DNA of 64,000 bases from Anagrus nilaparvatae (GCA_022575985.1 JAKSXM010000231.1:23908501-23972500), one strand, 5' to 3'; positions 34,020 through 45,919 are shown, numbered from the stretch's first letter. Notes: a model not told the origin generated them from the sequence alone. Program-made: numbers and translations.

Positions 34020-35290
34020 GTCTAATTTCATATTTTAATATTGAAATCTAGTGTCTGAAAGGAGAAAGCATTTGTCTATGATTTTATATACTATAGCTAT
34101 TTTTTGACTAATGTTGTAATAGGAGTAATATCTTTATGAAAAAGTGTCCTTTCTGTACCAATTTCTGTAAGTATAAGAATTTTCTTCTCTGAAAATACTT
34201 ATGTCTAAGATAAATTGATACATTGATTTTTATCTTCTCTTTCTGGTGTGAATTGAAGGTTTTTATGATAATTTTTGAAAACTGATAAAATTTTTTTTAA
34301 ATAATCTAAGTGTAAAATTATTATTACATCATCAATATAGCGTTTTCTAATATAAAACAGGAGATTTACATTCTTTGGGGGGATTTAAAAAATAATCATT
34401 TCTAAAATAATAAATAATTTTTATTAAAGGACCCCGCACAAAAGTACAGGATTTTGTCTTTCGGTCGAATTGGCCAAATTCTGGATATGTTGTAGATTTT
34501 ATCATTCTGAATCAAAGTCTCAATGGTCACAAAGCTCAAAAGTCTCAACTTTGATGGCTACGGAGCTTGAAAGTTCTAAAGTTCCACCATGGCAAGATCG
34601 CTTTAAAACCCTTTTTTCTTTTATTTTTAAAGTATACCTTTATGTTTTTGAGGTCGCTTATTCCAAATCTGATGTCAAATTGACATTATTGACAGTTGAC
34701 AGCTGTCAACTAGCTGTCAAATTGACAACAGAATACAAAAAACTTATTAAATAATCTCACCATATGTTTTCGAGGTTGTTAAAATCTGATGTTAAAAAGA
34801 TTAAGTTTATCATTTTTGTTAGTCAATGTTATAGCTCAGTGAAAGCTGACAACTATCAACTATGTAATTTTGTCATCAGTTTTGAGCTCAGCAACCTCGA
34901 AAACATATAGTAAAATCATTATTTTAAGTTTTTTGTATTCTGTTGTCAAATTGATAGCTGCGAACTGTCAATAATGTTAATTTGACATCAGATTTGGAAT
35001 TAGCTACCTCAAAAACAAAAAGGTATACTTTAAGTATAAAAGAAAAAAAGTTTTGAAGCGGTCTTACCATGGTGGAGCTTTGGAGTTTTTAAACTCCGTG
35101 GCCGCCTAAGTTGAGACTTTTGAGCTTTGTGCCCATTGAAACTTTTGTTCAGCATGATAAAATCTACAACATATCCAAAATTTGTCCAATTCAACAGAAA
35201 GGCTAAATACTATACTTTTGTAATTTATTTAAAATAGTTTCTATAGATCATATTTTTATAAAAAAGAATCTATAGATTTTAACAACTTAG
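34020..35290 (-). pseudogene. Penelope-like element RT fragment (copy 2), split by a palindrome
   Basis: Bases 34020-34430 on the minus strand give RYIDDVIIILHLDYLKKILS (near 34340-34283), NYHKNLQFTPE, LDISIFREE and TYRNWYRKDTFS, collinear with copy 1 at 22.2-22.6 kb. The homology to copy 1 stops at about 34430 and resumes at about 35222 (AATTTATTTAAAATAGTTTC). A 0.8-kb palindrome has therefore inserted here. Stops and frameshifts occur, so it is a relic. Confidence 0.75.
34432..35222. mobile_element. Palindromic foldback element, 0.79 kb, inside a Penelope relic
   Basis: Arms mirror each other almost end to end: CAAAAGTACAGGATTTTG, GATATGTTGTAGATTTTATC, GCTCAAAAGTCTCAACTTTG, TTCCACCATGGCAAGA, TTGACAGCTGTCAACTAGCT and their inverses, with a centre near 34830. 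Comparison with the uninterrupted Penelope relic at about 22575 defines the insertion. The 94-aa ORF at 34470-34754 lies in the left arm and is not a recognised gene. Confidence 0.85.
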
Positions 35291-35606
35291 GAAACTTAGG
35301 TGAAAAAAAAACAAATTCGAACATTTTTGAATAATTTTATTATGATTTAGTAACTTAATAGATTTTGTTGATTTATATATCTGCTTCTGTGAATCAGCTT
35401 TTAATTCTGTTCAATCCGCTTATTACATATATTATACTGCTTTAATCTAAAACAAATGGAAAATAAATACTCAAAAAAGTTCTATTTATACATAATGATA
35501 TCAATAATATTTCATGTATAAGAAAAAAATTAATTTTAATGTATTTGTGTTTAAGCAGTTAAAGGTTTTTGTACCGTCTGCAAACTAAATTTATTAAAAT
35601 TTTATA

Positions 35607-35834
35607 AGGCACATTCTACAATAGCCACAAACACAAATGTGGAGGTACAAATATGTAGCAAAATTTTTGTATCGCCAACTTTCAGATAACTGCTCTCTCT
35701 CTATTTGTCCACTCTAAATATTATAAACATTTTACCTGCTGGTAAGGCAGATTTTGAAATTTTTTTAGCAATATATTGCCTACATATAAGTGCCTCCATA
35801 TTTGTGTTCGTAACTATTGTAGAATGTGTCTAAG
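35607..35834. mobile_element. MITE, about 228 bp
   Basis: Terminal inverted repeats of about 54 bp: left AAGGCACATTCTACAATAG continuing to ATATGTAG, right the inverse ending CTATTGTAGAATGTGTC. The centre has CTCTCTCTC. No coding capacity. Confidence 0.8.
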
Positions 35835-36276
35835 CCTAAGCTTAAAGTTGCCAGAGGTTACGGATTCTATTCTGATTCTACAGATGACTTGTAAAACTTC
35901 GCCTACGCTAATATTTGGATAGGAAAATTTAACTTTACTATACTTTAAATATATAATTTTAAAAAAACTTTGAAGTTATAGTTACAATATAAGAAGAATT
36001 AGTACTCAAGCTCTAAAACTTTTTTTTCCAAAATGCGCCCTGACACTTATTATTCTCTTACCTTACCTCCAAAATTCAAAGAGCATGTAAGTACTATCAG
36101 AATATTAAAAGGATATATTATTTTAAAAAATGCTTTAAAACATTATTTTGCTATACTAAACATCTTAAAATAATACAGCTCAACCCAGGCTCAACCCGAT
36201 AACTCCGCCTCTGTTATAAGGATAAAAAAATCTTAGGTAAAAAAAATTCAGCTGGAGTAGTGATTTTTCTTATACT

Positions 36277-36477
36277 ATGTTTACTTTCTCATTTAGAAAG
36301 TTTAATAACATTTATTTAGAGAATATAAATAAATTTTTGAAGGATTGTGATTGGTCATCTTTACTTGTACAAAATTTTGATATTGATTTCGTGCTAACTT
36401 GCCCGAATGTCAACCCAGATGATTCAATTGACCAATGTGTTCCTCTGAAAAAAATTATTGAAGGAATAGGCAAGTAA
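36277..36477 (+). pseudogene. Possible non-LTR retrotransposon linker fragment
   Basis: A 66-codon frame reading FRKFNNIYLENINKFLKDCD, WSSLL, NFDIDFVL and SIDQCVPLKK. In Jockey/CR1-type retrotransposons the segment between endonuclease and RT has the pattern F-x-A-NFE-INNFL-IDW-LL ... IDKYVPLKK, which this resembles. No endonuclease or RT motif was found beside it. It could be a lone relic or chance resemblance. Bases 36478-37160 show nothing recognisable. Confidence 0.45.
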
Positions 36478-37160
36478 CATTCAGTGAAATCTGAATTAGT
36501 ATTGCTAATAAAGAAAAGTTAAGCCACTGAAAGATGTTATCTTTGCACCAAAAATGTTGATATTTTTCCGTTTAAGTCCGAAAGGTATATTTACGTGTCA
36601 ATTAGTAAACCGCTTTAATAATTATTTTATATACGAGAAATTTATAGTAAAATTATAGTCTCCTAAGTAAAAAGATTTGCTTTTTAAGAATCCAAAGTTA
36701 TATTTTTGATGTAGTCTTCTGGAACGTCAGTAAAGCAAGTCAAAAATGGCCAAAATTATGAATTACATCTATTTTTACATTATTGCATTTTATATGAAGT
36801 ATTTAAATATAAATAAAAGAAAAAATTAAATGAAAAACATTATAAAATATATTAATTAATTTAAAGTTAATAGATTATTATACTAAAATTAAGTCAAAAA
36901 TATGTATATAGTATTTTACAAAGAAAGGAAAACATTTGATTATAAAATGGAAATGCTTTATCAAGATTTAAAGGTAAGTATGCAATTTAAATTCACAAAA
37001 AGAAAAGTATTTAGCAGAGTCAAATAAGACTAAAAAGTCGATGAATAGTGATGTAAAAGGGGAGCCAGGTTTTTTTTTATTTTCTGATAGTTTGTATAGA
37101 ACTTAATAACAGGATATTAGTCCGGGGTATAGTGTGAAAAAAAAGGTCAAATCTCAAACT

Positions 37161-39012
37161 GCCTTTGAAAGTACACGAATCGAGTTGAAACCTTTTGCAT
37201 TCGCTTCAGAAAAATAATGCCAACAAAGCGTTACAACGAACTATTGTATCATATGCCGGGGGGTGGTTTTGCCACCCACTTTTCACCCCATTTCCCGGCC
37301 AAAATGGAAGTGTAGTAAAAAAATTATATTTTACATTTTTTAATGATGCTAAGTGGTTATTTAGGCCACTAAATTAGAATTTAAGGTCAAAAATAATTTT
37401 TAACAGGTTCCAAGGGGTGAATTTGACCTATTTTCACCCCAGATACCCCCAAAATCCACATAAATTTTGAAGACTTTTTTTTTAAATTAAATTCATTATT
37501 TAGGTTTTTTGGGTCGCTGATCTCAAAAATGATGTCAAAAATTTTATTCAACAGGTTCTGAAGGGTGAAATTGGCCATTTTCACCCCTTTCACCCCCCCA
37601 AAACTCATTTTGTCAAAGGCACTTTTTTTTTAATTTTAAAAGGTCTAGTAGGTTTTTTAAGTCACTGAGTTCTTAAATGATGTAGAAAATTACATTTACC
37701 TGGTTCCAAAGGGTGAAATTGGCCATTTTTACCCCTTAAACCCCCCCAAAAATTCATTTTGTCAAAGGAACTTATGTCTTTTATTTTTAAAAGGTCTAGT
37801 AGGTTTTTTTAGGTGCTGAGTTCAAAAATGATGTCTATCAAGAGACTCAAGAAGTATTTATGTGAGATTATATTAGTTTACTTTTTCATATCTTAGTATA
37901 ATTTCATAAATAAAATTTCAATTTTTTAAATAAAATTCAAATGAAATATTCAAAAGCGGAAATATAACATTTATTGTTTCTTTTTGTTTATTAAAAATAA
38001 TAAAGAAATAAATAGTAGTAAAAAAATGTAAAGAAAAAAAAACTTAATAAAATAATAATAATTTAAATATACTAGTAATAAATAATTTTATTTTACTAAA
38101 TGTTATAATTTCTCTTAAGAATATATATTTCATTATAAATTGAAAACCCAATTATTTATTTAAATTAAGAAAAATTAAGTATTTTGAAGGTTTATGTAAA
38201 TTTAGGGGTATTTGGGGTGAAAAATGGCCAAATTCACCCTCTGTAAACAGCTAAATGTAATTTTCGACATCATTTTTGAACTCAGCACTCAAAAAAACCT
38301 ACCAGACCTTTTAAAAATAAAAAGCATAAGTTCCTTTGACAAAATGAGTTTTTTTTTGGGGGGGGGGGGGTTAAAGGGGTAAAAATGGCCAATTTCACCC
38401 TTTGGAAACAGGTAAATGTAATTTCCGAGATCATTTTTGGACTCAGCGACCTAAAAAACCTTCTAGACCTTTTAAAAATAAAAAACATAAGTTCCTTTGA
38501 CAAAATGAGTTTTGGGGGGGGGGGGTTAAAGGGGTAAAATGGCGAATTTCACCCTTTGGAACCAGGTAAATGTAATTTTCGACATCATTTTTGAACTCCG
38601 CACCCAAAAAAAACCTACTAGACCTTTTAAAAATAAAAAACATAAGTTCCTTTGACAAAATAAGTTTTTGGGGAGGTTAAAGGGGTGAAAAAGGCCAATT
38701 TCACCCTTCAGAACCTGTTGAATAAAATTTTTGACATTATTTTTGAGATCAGGAACCTGTTGGAACCTGTTAAATGTTATTTTTGACCTTAAATTCTAAT
38801 TTAGTGGCCTAAATAACCACTTAGCATCATTAAAAAATGTAAAATATAATTTTTTTACTACACTTCCATTTTGGCCGGGAAATGGGGTGAAAAGTGGGTG
38901 GGAAAACCACCCCCTGGCATATGTTACAATAGATCGTCGTAACGCTTTGTTGGCATTATTTTTCTGAAGCGAATGCAAAAGGTTTCAACTCGATTCGTGT
39001 ACTTTCAAAGGC
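37161..39012. mobile_element. Foldback element, 1.85 kb, with internal tandem units
   Basis: Left end GCCTTTGAAAGTACACGAAT is inverted at the right end (to 39012). The arms continue through GGTTTCAACTCGATTCG, AATGCCAACAAAGCG and CATTTTGGCCGGGAAATGG. Between the arms are about three units on the left and four on the right, in opposite orientation, of an about 150-bp module with AAATTGGCCATTTT, runs of C or G, ATTTTGTCAAAGGAACTTAT and AAAAGGTCTAGTAGG. Mirrored 60-aa ORFs (37195-37377 plus, 38796-38978 minus) are by-products of the arms. Confidence 0.85.
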
Positions 39013-39039
39013 ACTTCGAGGTGAAAAACACATTACCCT

Positions 39040-39720
39040 GACTATATGTTTTTTGTAGACTTTAAGCTTCCGCTTCACCAAAAAAATTGCCAAAATCTGT
39101 TTTTTGATGAATTTTTAAAAAATTTCTTGACTATTTTTAAAATATCTCTTGCTAAAGTTATTGTAAAAAAAAAATGGAAAATTTTCGTTATTCAGTGTAC
39201 AATAGAACTATGGTGGAAGGGCTGCATTAAAAGTAAATTCTAACCTCCAAAAATTGATTTGAGCAATTTTTTTATTTTTTTTTACTAAAAATGTAATAAA
39301 TCCTGAATTGAATTTTCCTTGGATTTTTATGAAAATTGGTGAAAATGCGTATTTTACGTATGCTATCACGTGGTAAAATTTAAAAAAAAAAATTTGAAGT
39401 TTTACGGCCACAATTGGCAAAAATCGCTAAATTTTGAAATTAGCGCCATTTTATGAGAGAATATTATAGGTTAATTTTTTTTTTTAAACGATAGGTTTTT
39501 ATATGTACCTTAACCTAAATGTGCTTTAGGTTATGCTAATTAAATATTTGTGCCCATTTTCGGGCATTAATTTGAAGGAAAAAAAATTTAATTTTTATTT
39601 TTTTCACATTCTGCTGCATATCGTATGCTTTTTATACAATTTTTTAATATTTTGTATTTAAAAAAATGAAAATTAAAGTTAGCTTCAGAACTAATGAAAA
39701 ATGACCTAACCTTACCTCAA
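39040..39720. repeat. Short copy of the 45.5-47.5 kb family
   Basis: Shares AAAATGGAAAATTTTCGT, TCTAACCTCCAAAAAT, TTGAAATTAGCGCCATTTTA and ACCTTAACCT boxes, in the same order, with 45690-45800 and 46985-47120. The roughly 1-kb interior of the longer copy is missing here. ORFs at 39046 and 39208 are repeat-derived. Confidence 0.65.
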
Positions 39721-39834
39721 AAACCACTTTTAATGAACTTATATAACTATATATATTTGGATAGTTTCAATAATTATTAATAATGGTAATTATAATTATT
39801 ATTATATTATTTATAATATAAATATTTATGTATA

Positions 39835-42063
39835 TGGGCACGTCCAGGGAAGCACGACCAGCTGAAAAAAAAAAAAAAAAAAAAATATTTTTTTTGGGTC
39901 ATTTTTTACCTGGGATTTGTGAAATCACTCATACTTTACACTTCCTGATGCATTATTTTGAGATACGGCTGCTCCAAAGTTGAATTTTTCAATTTTTTTG
40001 ATTTCAGCTGTCCAGTTCAACCTGAAATAACTCAGAACCATTCAACTTTTTATATATACATATGATTGGGAAAAACTTTTATTTTTACCTGAACTACCTA
40101 AAAAAAAAAAAAATTTTCCATTTTAACTTATTTCACTTTTTTTTCTCCTCGACGGTAGCTTTCAAACATCCAGAAAATTTGTTTCGCCATGATTTTTTTC
40201 CCTTTTTTTTTTCTTAAAATTTCCTCCAAAGTGTCCCATTTATGCCCTGAAAATCCTGGGATGTGATATGCCATGATCGGTCCACAATCTTAAAACTTGG
40301 TTCTTCCGTTTACCTAAAAATCCATAAAAATGTTAAATATTAGAGTGTAAAATTATTAAAATACTAAATTTAACCTTACCAAATTGTTTCTTCTGTTAAA
40401 TCTTCACTTTCAGGACCACATAAACATGTTGTAACATATAAATAAGATCTTCTAACATTTCTGATGCTAAAACACCCAATATCAGCCTCGCGTCAGCATC
40501 CAAAAATAGAAAAAAACTGGAAAAAAAATGATTTTGGTTAAAAATAACTACAAAAATAATTATAAACTATTAAAAAAGACTGAAAAATACTTAAATTAAC
40601 TTACCAAATATGTTTATAAGCAAATTAGAACTTTAAAACTCCATACTGACAAAATCTGGAACCTGGAAAAAAAGTAAAAAAAAGAGAATAATTCTTAAAT
40701 ATTTAAAAAAAGTTACATAAAAAAGTTTTATACTTATCTGATCTCTATTTTCCTGGTGCAACTTCATCTTCTTCATATAAATTAGTACCTAAAAAAAATA
40801 ATTAACAATAATTAACAAAAACATGTGTACCTTATACCAATTGTTTATAAAAGTGATGATAGCAGACCAAAAAAAATATTACAATAAAAGTGTCCTCATC
40901 ATGAGAATAATGCATCATAGAAAAAAAAATATGAAACCAACAAATGATAAAGTAGTTTCTGGTAGTTTCTTTTTGGTTTCTTTCAGCATGCCCATGATGA
41001 GGACACTTTTATTGTAATATTTTTTTTGGTCTGCTATCATCACTTTTATAAACAATTGGTATAAGGTACACATGTTTTTGTTAATTATTGTTAATTATTT
41101 TTTTTAGGTACTAATTTATATGAAGAAGATGAAGTTGCACCAGGAAAATAGAGATCAGATAAGTATAAAACTTTTTTATGTAACTTTTTTTAAAAATTTA
41201 AGAATTATTCTCTTTTTTTTTACTTTTTTTCCAGGTTCCAGATTTTGTCAGTATGGAGTTTTAAAGTTCTAATTTGCTTATAAACATATTTGGTAAGTTA
41301 ATTTAAGTATTTTTCAGTCTTTTTTAATAGTTTATAATTATTTTTGTAGTTATTTTTAACCAAAATCATTTTTTTTCCAGTTTTTTTCTATTTTTGGATG
41401 CTGACGCGAGGCTGATATTGGGTGTTTTAGCATCAGAAATGTTAGAAGATCTTATTTATATGTTACAACATGTTTATGTGGTCCTGAAAGTGAAGATTTA
41501 ACAGAAGAAACAATTTGGTAAGGTTAAATTTAGTATTTTAATAATTTTACACTCTAATATTTAACATTTTTATGGATTTTTAGGTAAACGGAAGAACCAA
41601 GTTTTAAGATTGTGGACCGATCATGGCATATCACATCCCAGGATTTTCAGGGCATAAATGGGACACTTTGGAGGAAATTTTAAGAAAAAAAAAAGGGAAA
41701 AAAATCATGGCGAAACAAATTTTCTGGATGTTTGAAAGCTACCGTCGAGGAGAAAAAAAAGTGAAATAAGTTAAAATGGAAAATTTTTTTTTTTTTTTAG
41801 GTAGTTCAGGTAAAAATAAAAGTTTTTCCCAATCATATGTATATATAAAAAGTTGAATGGTTCTGAGTTATTTCAGGTTGAACTGGACAGCTGAAATCAA
41901 AAAAATTGAAAAATTCAACTTTGGAGCAGCCGTATCTCAAAATAATGCATCAGGAAGTGTAAAGTATGAGTGATTTCACAAATCCCAGGTAAAAAATGAC
42001 CCAAAAAAAATATTTTTTTTTTTTTTTTTTTTTCAGCTGGTCGTGCTTCCCTGGACGTGCCCA
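39835..42063. mobile_element. Foldback element, 2.23 kb (TGGGCACGTCCAGGG ends)
   Basis: TGGGCACGTCCAGGGAAGC at the left is inverted at 42043-42063, and two arms of about 1.1 kb agree closely to a centre near 40950. Flanks on both sides are TATA-rich. Each arm carries islands (GCACCAGGAAAATAGAGATC, GGATGCTGACGCGAGGCTGA, CGGAAGAACCAAGTTTTAAG) preceded by polypyrimidine-AG and followed by GTAAG-like sites, as in short exons. In the right arm the stretch at about 41584-41682 is open as TEEPSFKIVDRSWHITSQDF and beyond. A single-arm copy is at 12280-13266. No known transposase was recognised. Confidence 0.85.
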
Positions 42064-42110
42064 TATATATGTATATAAATAAATAATGTATAAATATATA
42101 TTTATATATA

Positions 42111-42215
42111 GACCAGCACCGTGGTATGTCAGTAGTGGTTCGAAGCCGGTATCCGTACAGGTTAAGCAGCGCGCGGTTTATACTTGGATGGGTGACCAGC
42201 TCGAATCTTGCCTAT
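42111..42215 (+). pseudogene. 5S rRNA-like sequence
   Basis: TTAAGCAGC, GCGCGGTTTATACTTGGATG and GGTGACC match the conserved core of eukaryotic 5S rRNA. The 5' and 3' terminal stem strands do not pair well, so it is not a functional 5S gene. Confidence 0.65.
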
Positions 42216-42850
42216 ATATTCCGCTTTTTTCAATTTAAAAAAAGTGTTCGGGAGGTGAAATAAGGATGATTTGAAAGATAATTGATTTTAAAGATGACTT
42301 ACACTAACCGGCTGTACTCGAGTAAGGTTTTCCTATACTCACGGATACAAAAAATTGAAAGAAAGTCCATCAAAAAAATACAAAAAAGTCCGGGCACTTC
42401 TATCAAAAGTCGGCTGCTACTGTTCAACGGACTACAGATCCTGCAGTTGGGGCTTTTTGATATATCAGGGAAAGGAAGCTCCAGGATCTGTAGCCCAAGG
42501 ACCATAGCTCTCGTTGTCTGAATTCTGTTGGGGGCGAAATTGGGGGTGGAACTTTAACAACCGTTTCTCAAACTCAACTACCTTTAACCTTTTTAGGATT
42601 TGGGAAGGTCAATTGCGGTCCAAGGTCCGACTTTTTAAAGGAGCCATGCTGACAATTCCGTCTTTAAAGCGCTTTAAAGCGCAGTTGTATTTCTACAACT
42701 CTATGCTTTAAAAGAGGCGCGAAAAACCTTAGAAAGAAGCCCTCTATGCATGACATACGGAGACAGTGAATAGCCCTTTCGAATTCCTCTGTCTCCTGCG
42801 GACCGGCAGCCAGCTCTACTCTCCCTTCTTATAATAAATATTTAATTTTT
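42111..42850 (+). mobile_element. 5S-rRNA-derived head with a GC-richer body (SINE3-like)
   Basis: Bases 42111-42215 resemble 5S rRNA: GTTAAGCAGCGCGCGGTTTA, TACTTGGATGGGTGACCAGC. These cover the A-box and C-box of the 5S internal RNA polymerase III promoter, with degenerate 5' and 3' parts. About 620 bases of non-AT-rich sequence follow, ending in TATAATAAATATTTAATTTT repeats. This layout (5S head, body, A/T-rich tail) is that of 5S-derived SINEs, but the body is long for one. A perfect 12-bp hairpin (CTACAGATCCTG / CAGGATCTGTAG, 42432-42443 with 42482-42493) lies in the body. An alternative is a 5S pseudogene next to an unrelated element. ORFs at 42282, 42299 and 42514 are not recognised genes. 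Confidence 0.6.
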
Positions 42851-43424
42851 ATTAAATATTTAATTTTTACTAAATACTTATTTAGAAAAAAAAGTATCAT
42901 TGCTCTGCATCAGCGGCGAACCCACTTCATAATACAATACTATATTACAAAGCAAGAACGTTACCTCTGCGTTACCGAGACCGTTATATATTTATATATG
43001 GCTCGTTTTCATTTTTTTTTGAAAAAATAGCTTACAAAAACTAAAAATAAAAAATTCCTTTTTTAAAGTCCAAACAAGGTTTTTAGACTTTTTTCACCCA
43101 TAGTTATTCAGTATTGAATAAAAATCACCATAACGAACCTTTTACATCAATTTATTACGTTTTTTGATAATTATAAGGTTAAAGCTTAAAACCATTAAAA
43201 ATCAAAATCGTTACATACGGCCTTAATATATGAATTTTTCTAAGTTTTATGTATTTTGGAGAACAATAACATATATTTTTGAATAATTCTTACTAAAAAA
43301 ACGAGTTTTGGAAGTAACTTTTAAAAATATTTAATAATTTAAAAAAAAAGAGGAACGGTAAAGGCTTTTTTTTAGAAAAATCAAAATAATTTGTAGACAA
43401 ATTAATAGACCTTCACCGAGGTAA

Positions 43425-43610
43425 CGAGGTGGCCTCGCTTTGAGCAAGGCGAGGCGAGGCGAGCCCGGGGCGAGATCGAGGCGAGGCGAGCTCGGGGCGA
43501 GATCGAGGCGAGATGGTTTGAAATTCTCGTTATACCGAGGCAAGGCCGAGACTGTCTTTTTGTAAACCTCGGACTCGCCTCGACTCGCCTCGTTCTGCCT
43601 CGCAACAAAT
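43425..43610. repeat. CGAGG-rich inverted subterminal repeats
   Basis: A striking GC-rich patch of GAGGCGAGGCGAG and GGGGCGAGATCGAGGCGAG repeats at 43430-43515, followed by the inverse (CTCGCCTCGACTCGCCTCG) at 43572-43605. It lies just upstream of a hAT transposase relic; subterminal repeat clusters are usual in hAT elements. The minus-strand ORFs here (43331-43627, 43402-43608) are translations of the repeat. Confidence 0.7.
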
Positions 43611-43755
43611 TTAAAATATTTCGCCAATCACATTTATACTAGCAGAAAAAAAATTTCACGCGTTGATTGTGTAAACCATTAAAAATTATTTATATTTATT
43701 AAAAGTTATTTATTAGTTATTAAAAACTACAAGATAGAATAGCAGTCTTCAAAAG

Positions 43756-44555
43756 TTGGAAGTTTTTGAGAATTTAAAAGCTCCCATAAAATCGTTATGT
43801 GATAATAACCTACAAATGAGAGAGCTTAGACTTCTTGACATTGAATGGGATGCTGTAGATATCACGATATCATATTTACAAATTTTTAAACATGTAGCAG
43901 ATCTTTTATCAGCTGAAAAGTACCCCACCCTTCCCACTGCAGTTTTAGCATTCAACATTTTACTTGATAAAGTCGAAAAGATTACGTCTGATTTAAAAAA
44001 AAAAAAATGTAATTGGTTCTACTGTGCTTCCCTGATTTTAGACCCAAGACATAAAAAAAAATTTGCAAAAACTTCTTGGGGACAAGAATTAGAGAAAGAA
44101 AGTTTCAAATGTTTTAAAAAAATATATAAAAAATACGTTTTAACAATGCAAAGATGTGAAAAATAAACCCCCAAAAAAGGAGGTTAATAATAATAAGTTG
44201 CTGGATTTTTCAGTTATTTTTGATGAAGATGAGGAACAAAACTGGGAAGAAGAGTTAAACAACTATTTAGATGCACCATGAATATACAAGTATATTAGAT
44301 TGGTGGAGAGAGCACGAGTATTTTTACCCAAATTTATCAAAAATAGCCAGAGATAAGCTGTCGATCATGGCCACGTCAGTTCCAGTAGAACGCTTGTTTT
44401 CAGATGCTTCTTTGATTGATCAGCCTAAGAGACGATCATTGAAAGATAATGCTCTAACGGCATTACTATGTATAAGTGCTTGGGTGAAATCGGATTTAGT
44501 ATCTGAAATATGTGGCTTCGATAACGGTTATTTACAATGCATTTTTGATTTTTGA
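43756..44555 (+). pseudogene. hAT-family transposase, broken
   Basis: The first frame (43756-44166) has RELRLLDIEWDAVDITISYL, LPTAVLAFNILL, KKCNWFYCASLILDPRHKKK, which fit the region just before the dimerisation domain of hAT transposases. After a stop at 44164 and a shift, the stretch at 44190-44268 reads WEEELNNYLDAP. The frame then resumes at 44271 with SILDWWREHEYFYPNLSKIA, ATSVPVERLFSDASLI and ALLCISAWVK: the hAT C-terminal dimerisation region (Dimer_Tnp_hAT). The zinc-finger BED and N-terminal catalytic part are missing. Bases 44556-45499 have no recognised gene. Confidence 0.85.
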
Positions 44556-45499
44556 AAATGGGTTCAGGAACGTCGGGCGGGACTAAAGCTACTAAATTTA
44601 AAAGGCGACATAAAAATAAAATTTTGGGGGCTATTTCATAGTTTTTTGGTCGCTAAAAACGATGGAATCATTTATTTTGAATTATTTTTTTAAGACAAAA
44701 AGTTATGAGCTAATTTCAGTGGTAAAAATATCAAAAAACATTTAGAAATTATTTTAAAAGAGCATTCTGCATGTTTTTGGGTCACTAAAATCGATGAAAT
44801 TGGTTATTTTTATTTTATTTTATAACAAATACTTCTGTAGATTAATAGTCTAAAATATCATCGAAAGAAAAGTCAACCATATACTTTACACACTTAAATT
44901 GATTCGATGCTGCATAACATTCCAAAATTAGAGTAAACAAGACATCATCTAAAAAAAATAAGTTTTTAGTAAATAAAATTTTGAATTAGGGACTTCTCTG
45001 TAATATTAATAATGTATAATTTACGCTCATCGGAAATTCAGAAAAACTATTATATTTTTAGTTACTCTATATTTTTAATCAAGCTTTTTAAAAATTATGA
45101 TAATGCTGGTTATTTTAATAACTTTGATGATTAGGCTTTGGAATCTTTGCGTGTTAACATGACGATCTAGCTTACTAGTTCATTCAGATGATCAAGCTTT
45201 TTGATTTAACAATTGATAAGCGTACTTGATGGCCAAAGTTGTTAATCAAACTTGCTGTTTAAGCATGCATAAGACTTAATAGAAAAAGCATTCTGATCGA
45301 GGTCAATGATCAAGCTTGAACAACAAGAGTATCGCTCTTTTTCATTTTTTTTTTTTTGCAAAAATAGTGTCACGTGGTCGAATTTACAAATTTTTTTGTC
45401 TTAAAATTTGTATTTCAAAAAATTGTTGGCCATACAACATAAAAATTAACATAATTCTAAGTTAAATAAAAAAATTTGTGGCTAAATATGACAAAAATA

Positions 45500-45919
45500 G
45501 CGGAAGCAAATTAGGCACAAAAATCTCTGAAAAGTGATGTAAACGGGAATTGCAATTTTTTTTTTTTTGTGTTTAATATATATTTTTGTGTCCCGGAGGA
45601 ACGCTTGGCCAGATATATGGCAAAAACTACTTTTTTGCTAAATTTTAAGAAGTTTGCTATCGGATTTTGTCATATCTCTGGTTAAAATGGTCATGAAAAA
45701 AAAAAAATGGAAAATTTTCGTAATTAGACAGAGAATGGAACTAATTGGGTAGGGTTACGATTAAAATACATCCTAACCTCCAAAAATCCAATTTTGTCCA
45801 ATTTTAGTATCCTCAAAGAGGAACCATTGTGATAGGTCAAATTTCGATTTTTGATTTTTTGGCATATAAGCACGTTTTGAGACCACAGGAAGCTAAAAAA
45901 CCGGTTTTTAAAAAAAGTA

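Noticed and set aside
37195..38978. Mirrored 60-aa ORFs with NNANKAL and GGWF-type segments
   Set aside because: Each lies in an arm of the 37.2-39.0 kb foldback and they correspond to each other by inversion; no family was recognised.
42282..42711. Short ORFs in the body of the 5S-headed element
   Set aside because: The two on opposite strands reflect an inverted hairpin; none resembles a known protein.
43331..43627. 98-aa minus-strand ORF rich in PSSPRLDLAPGSPR
   Set aside because: It is a translation of the GAGGCGAG repeat cluster next to the hAT relic.
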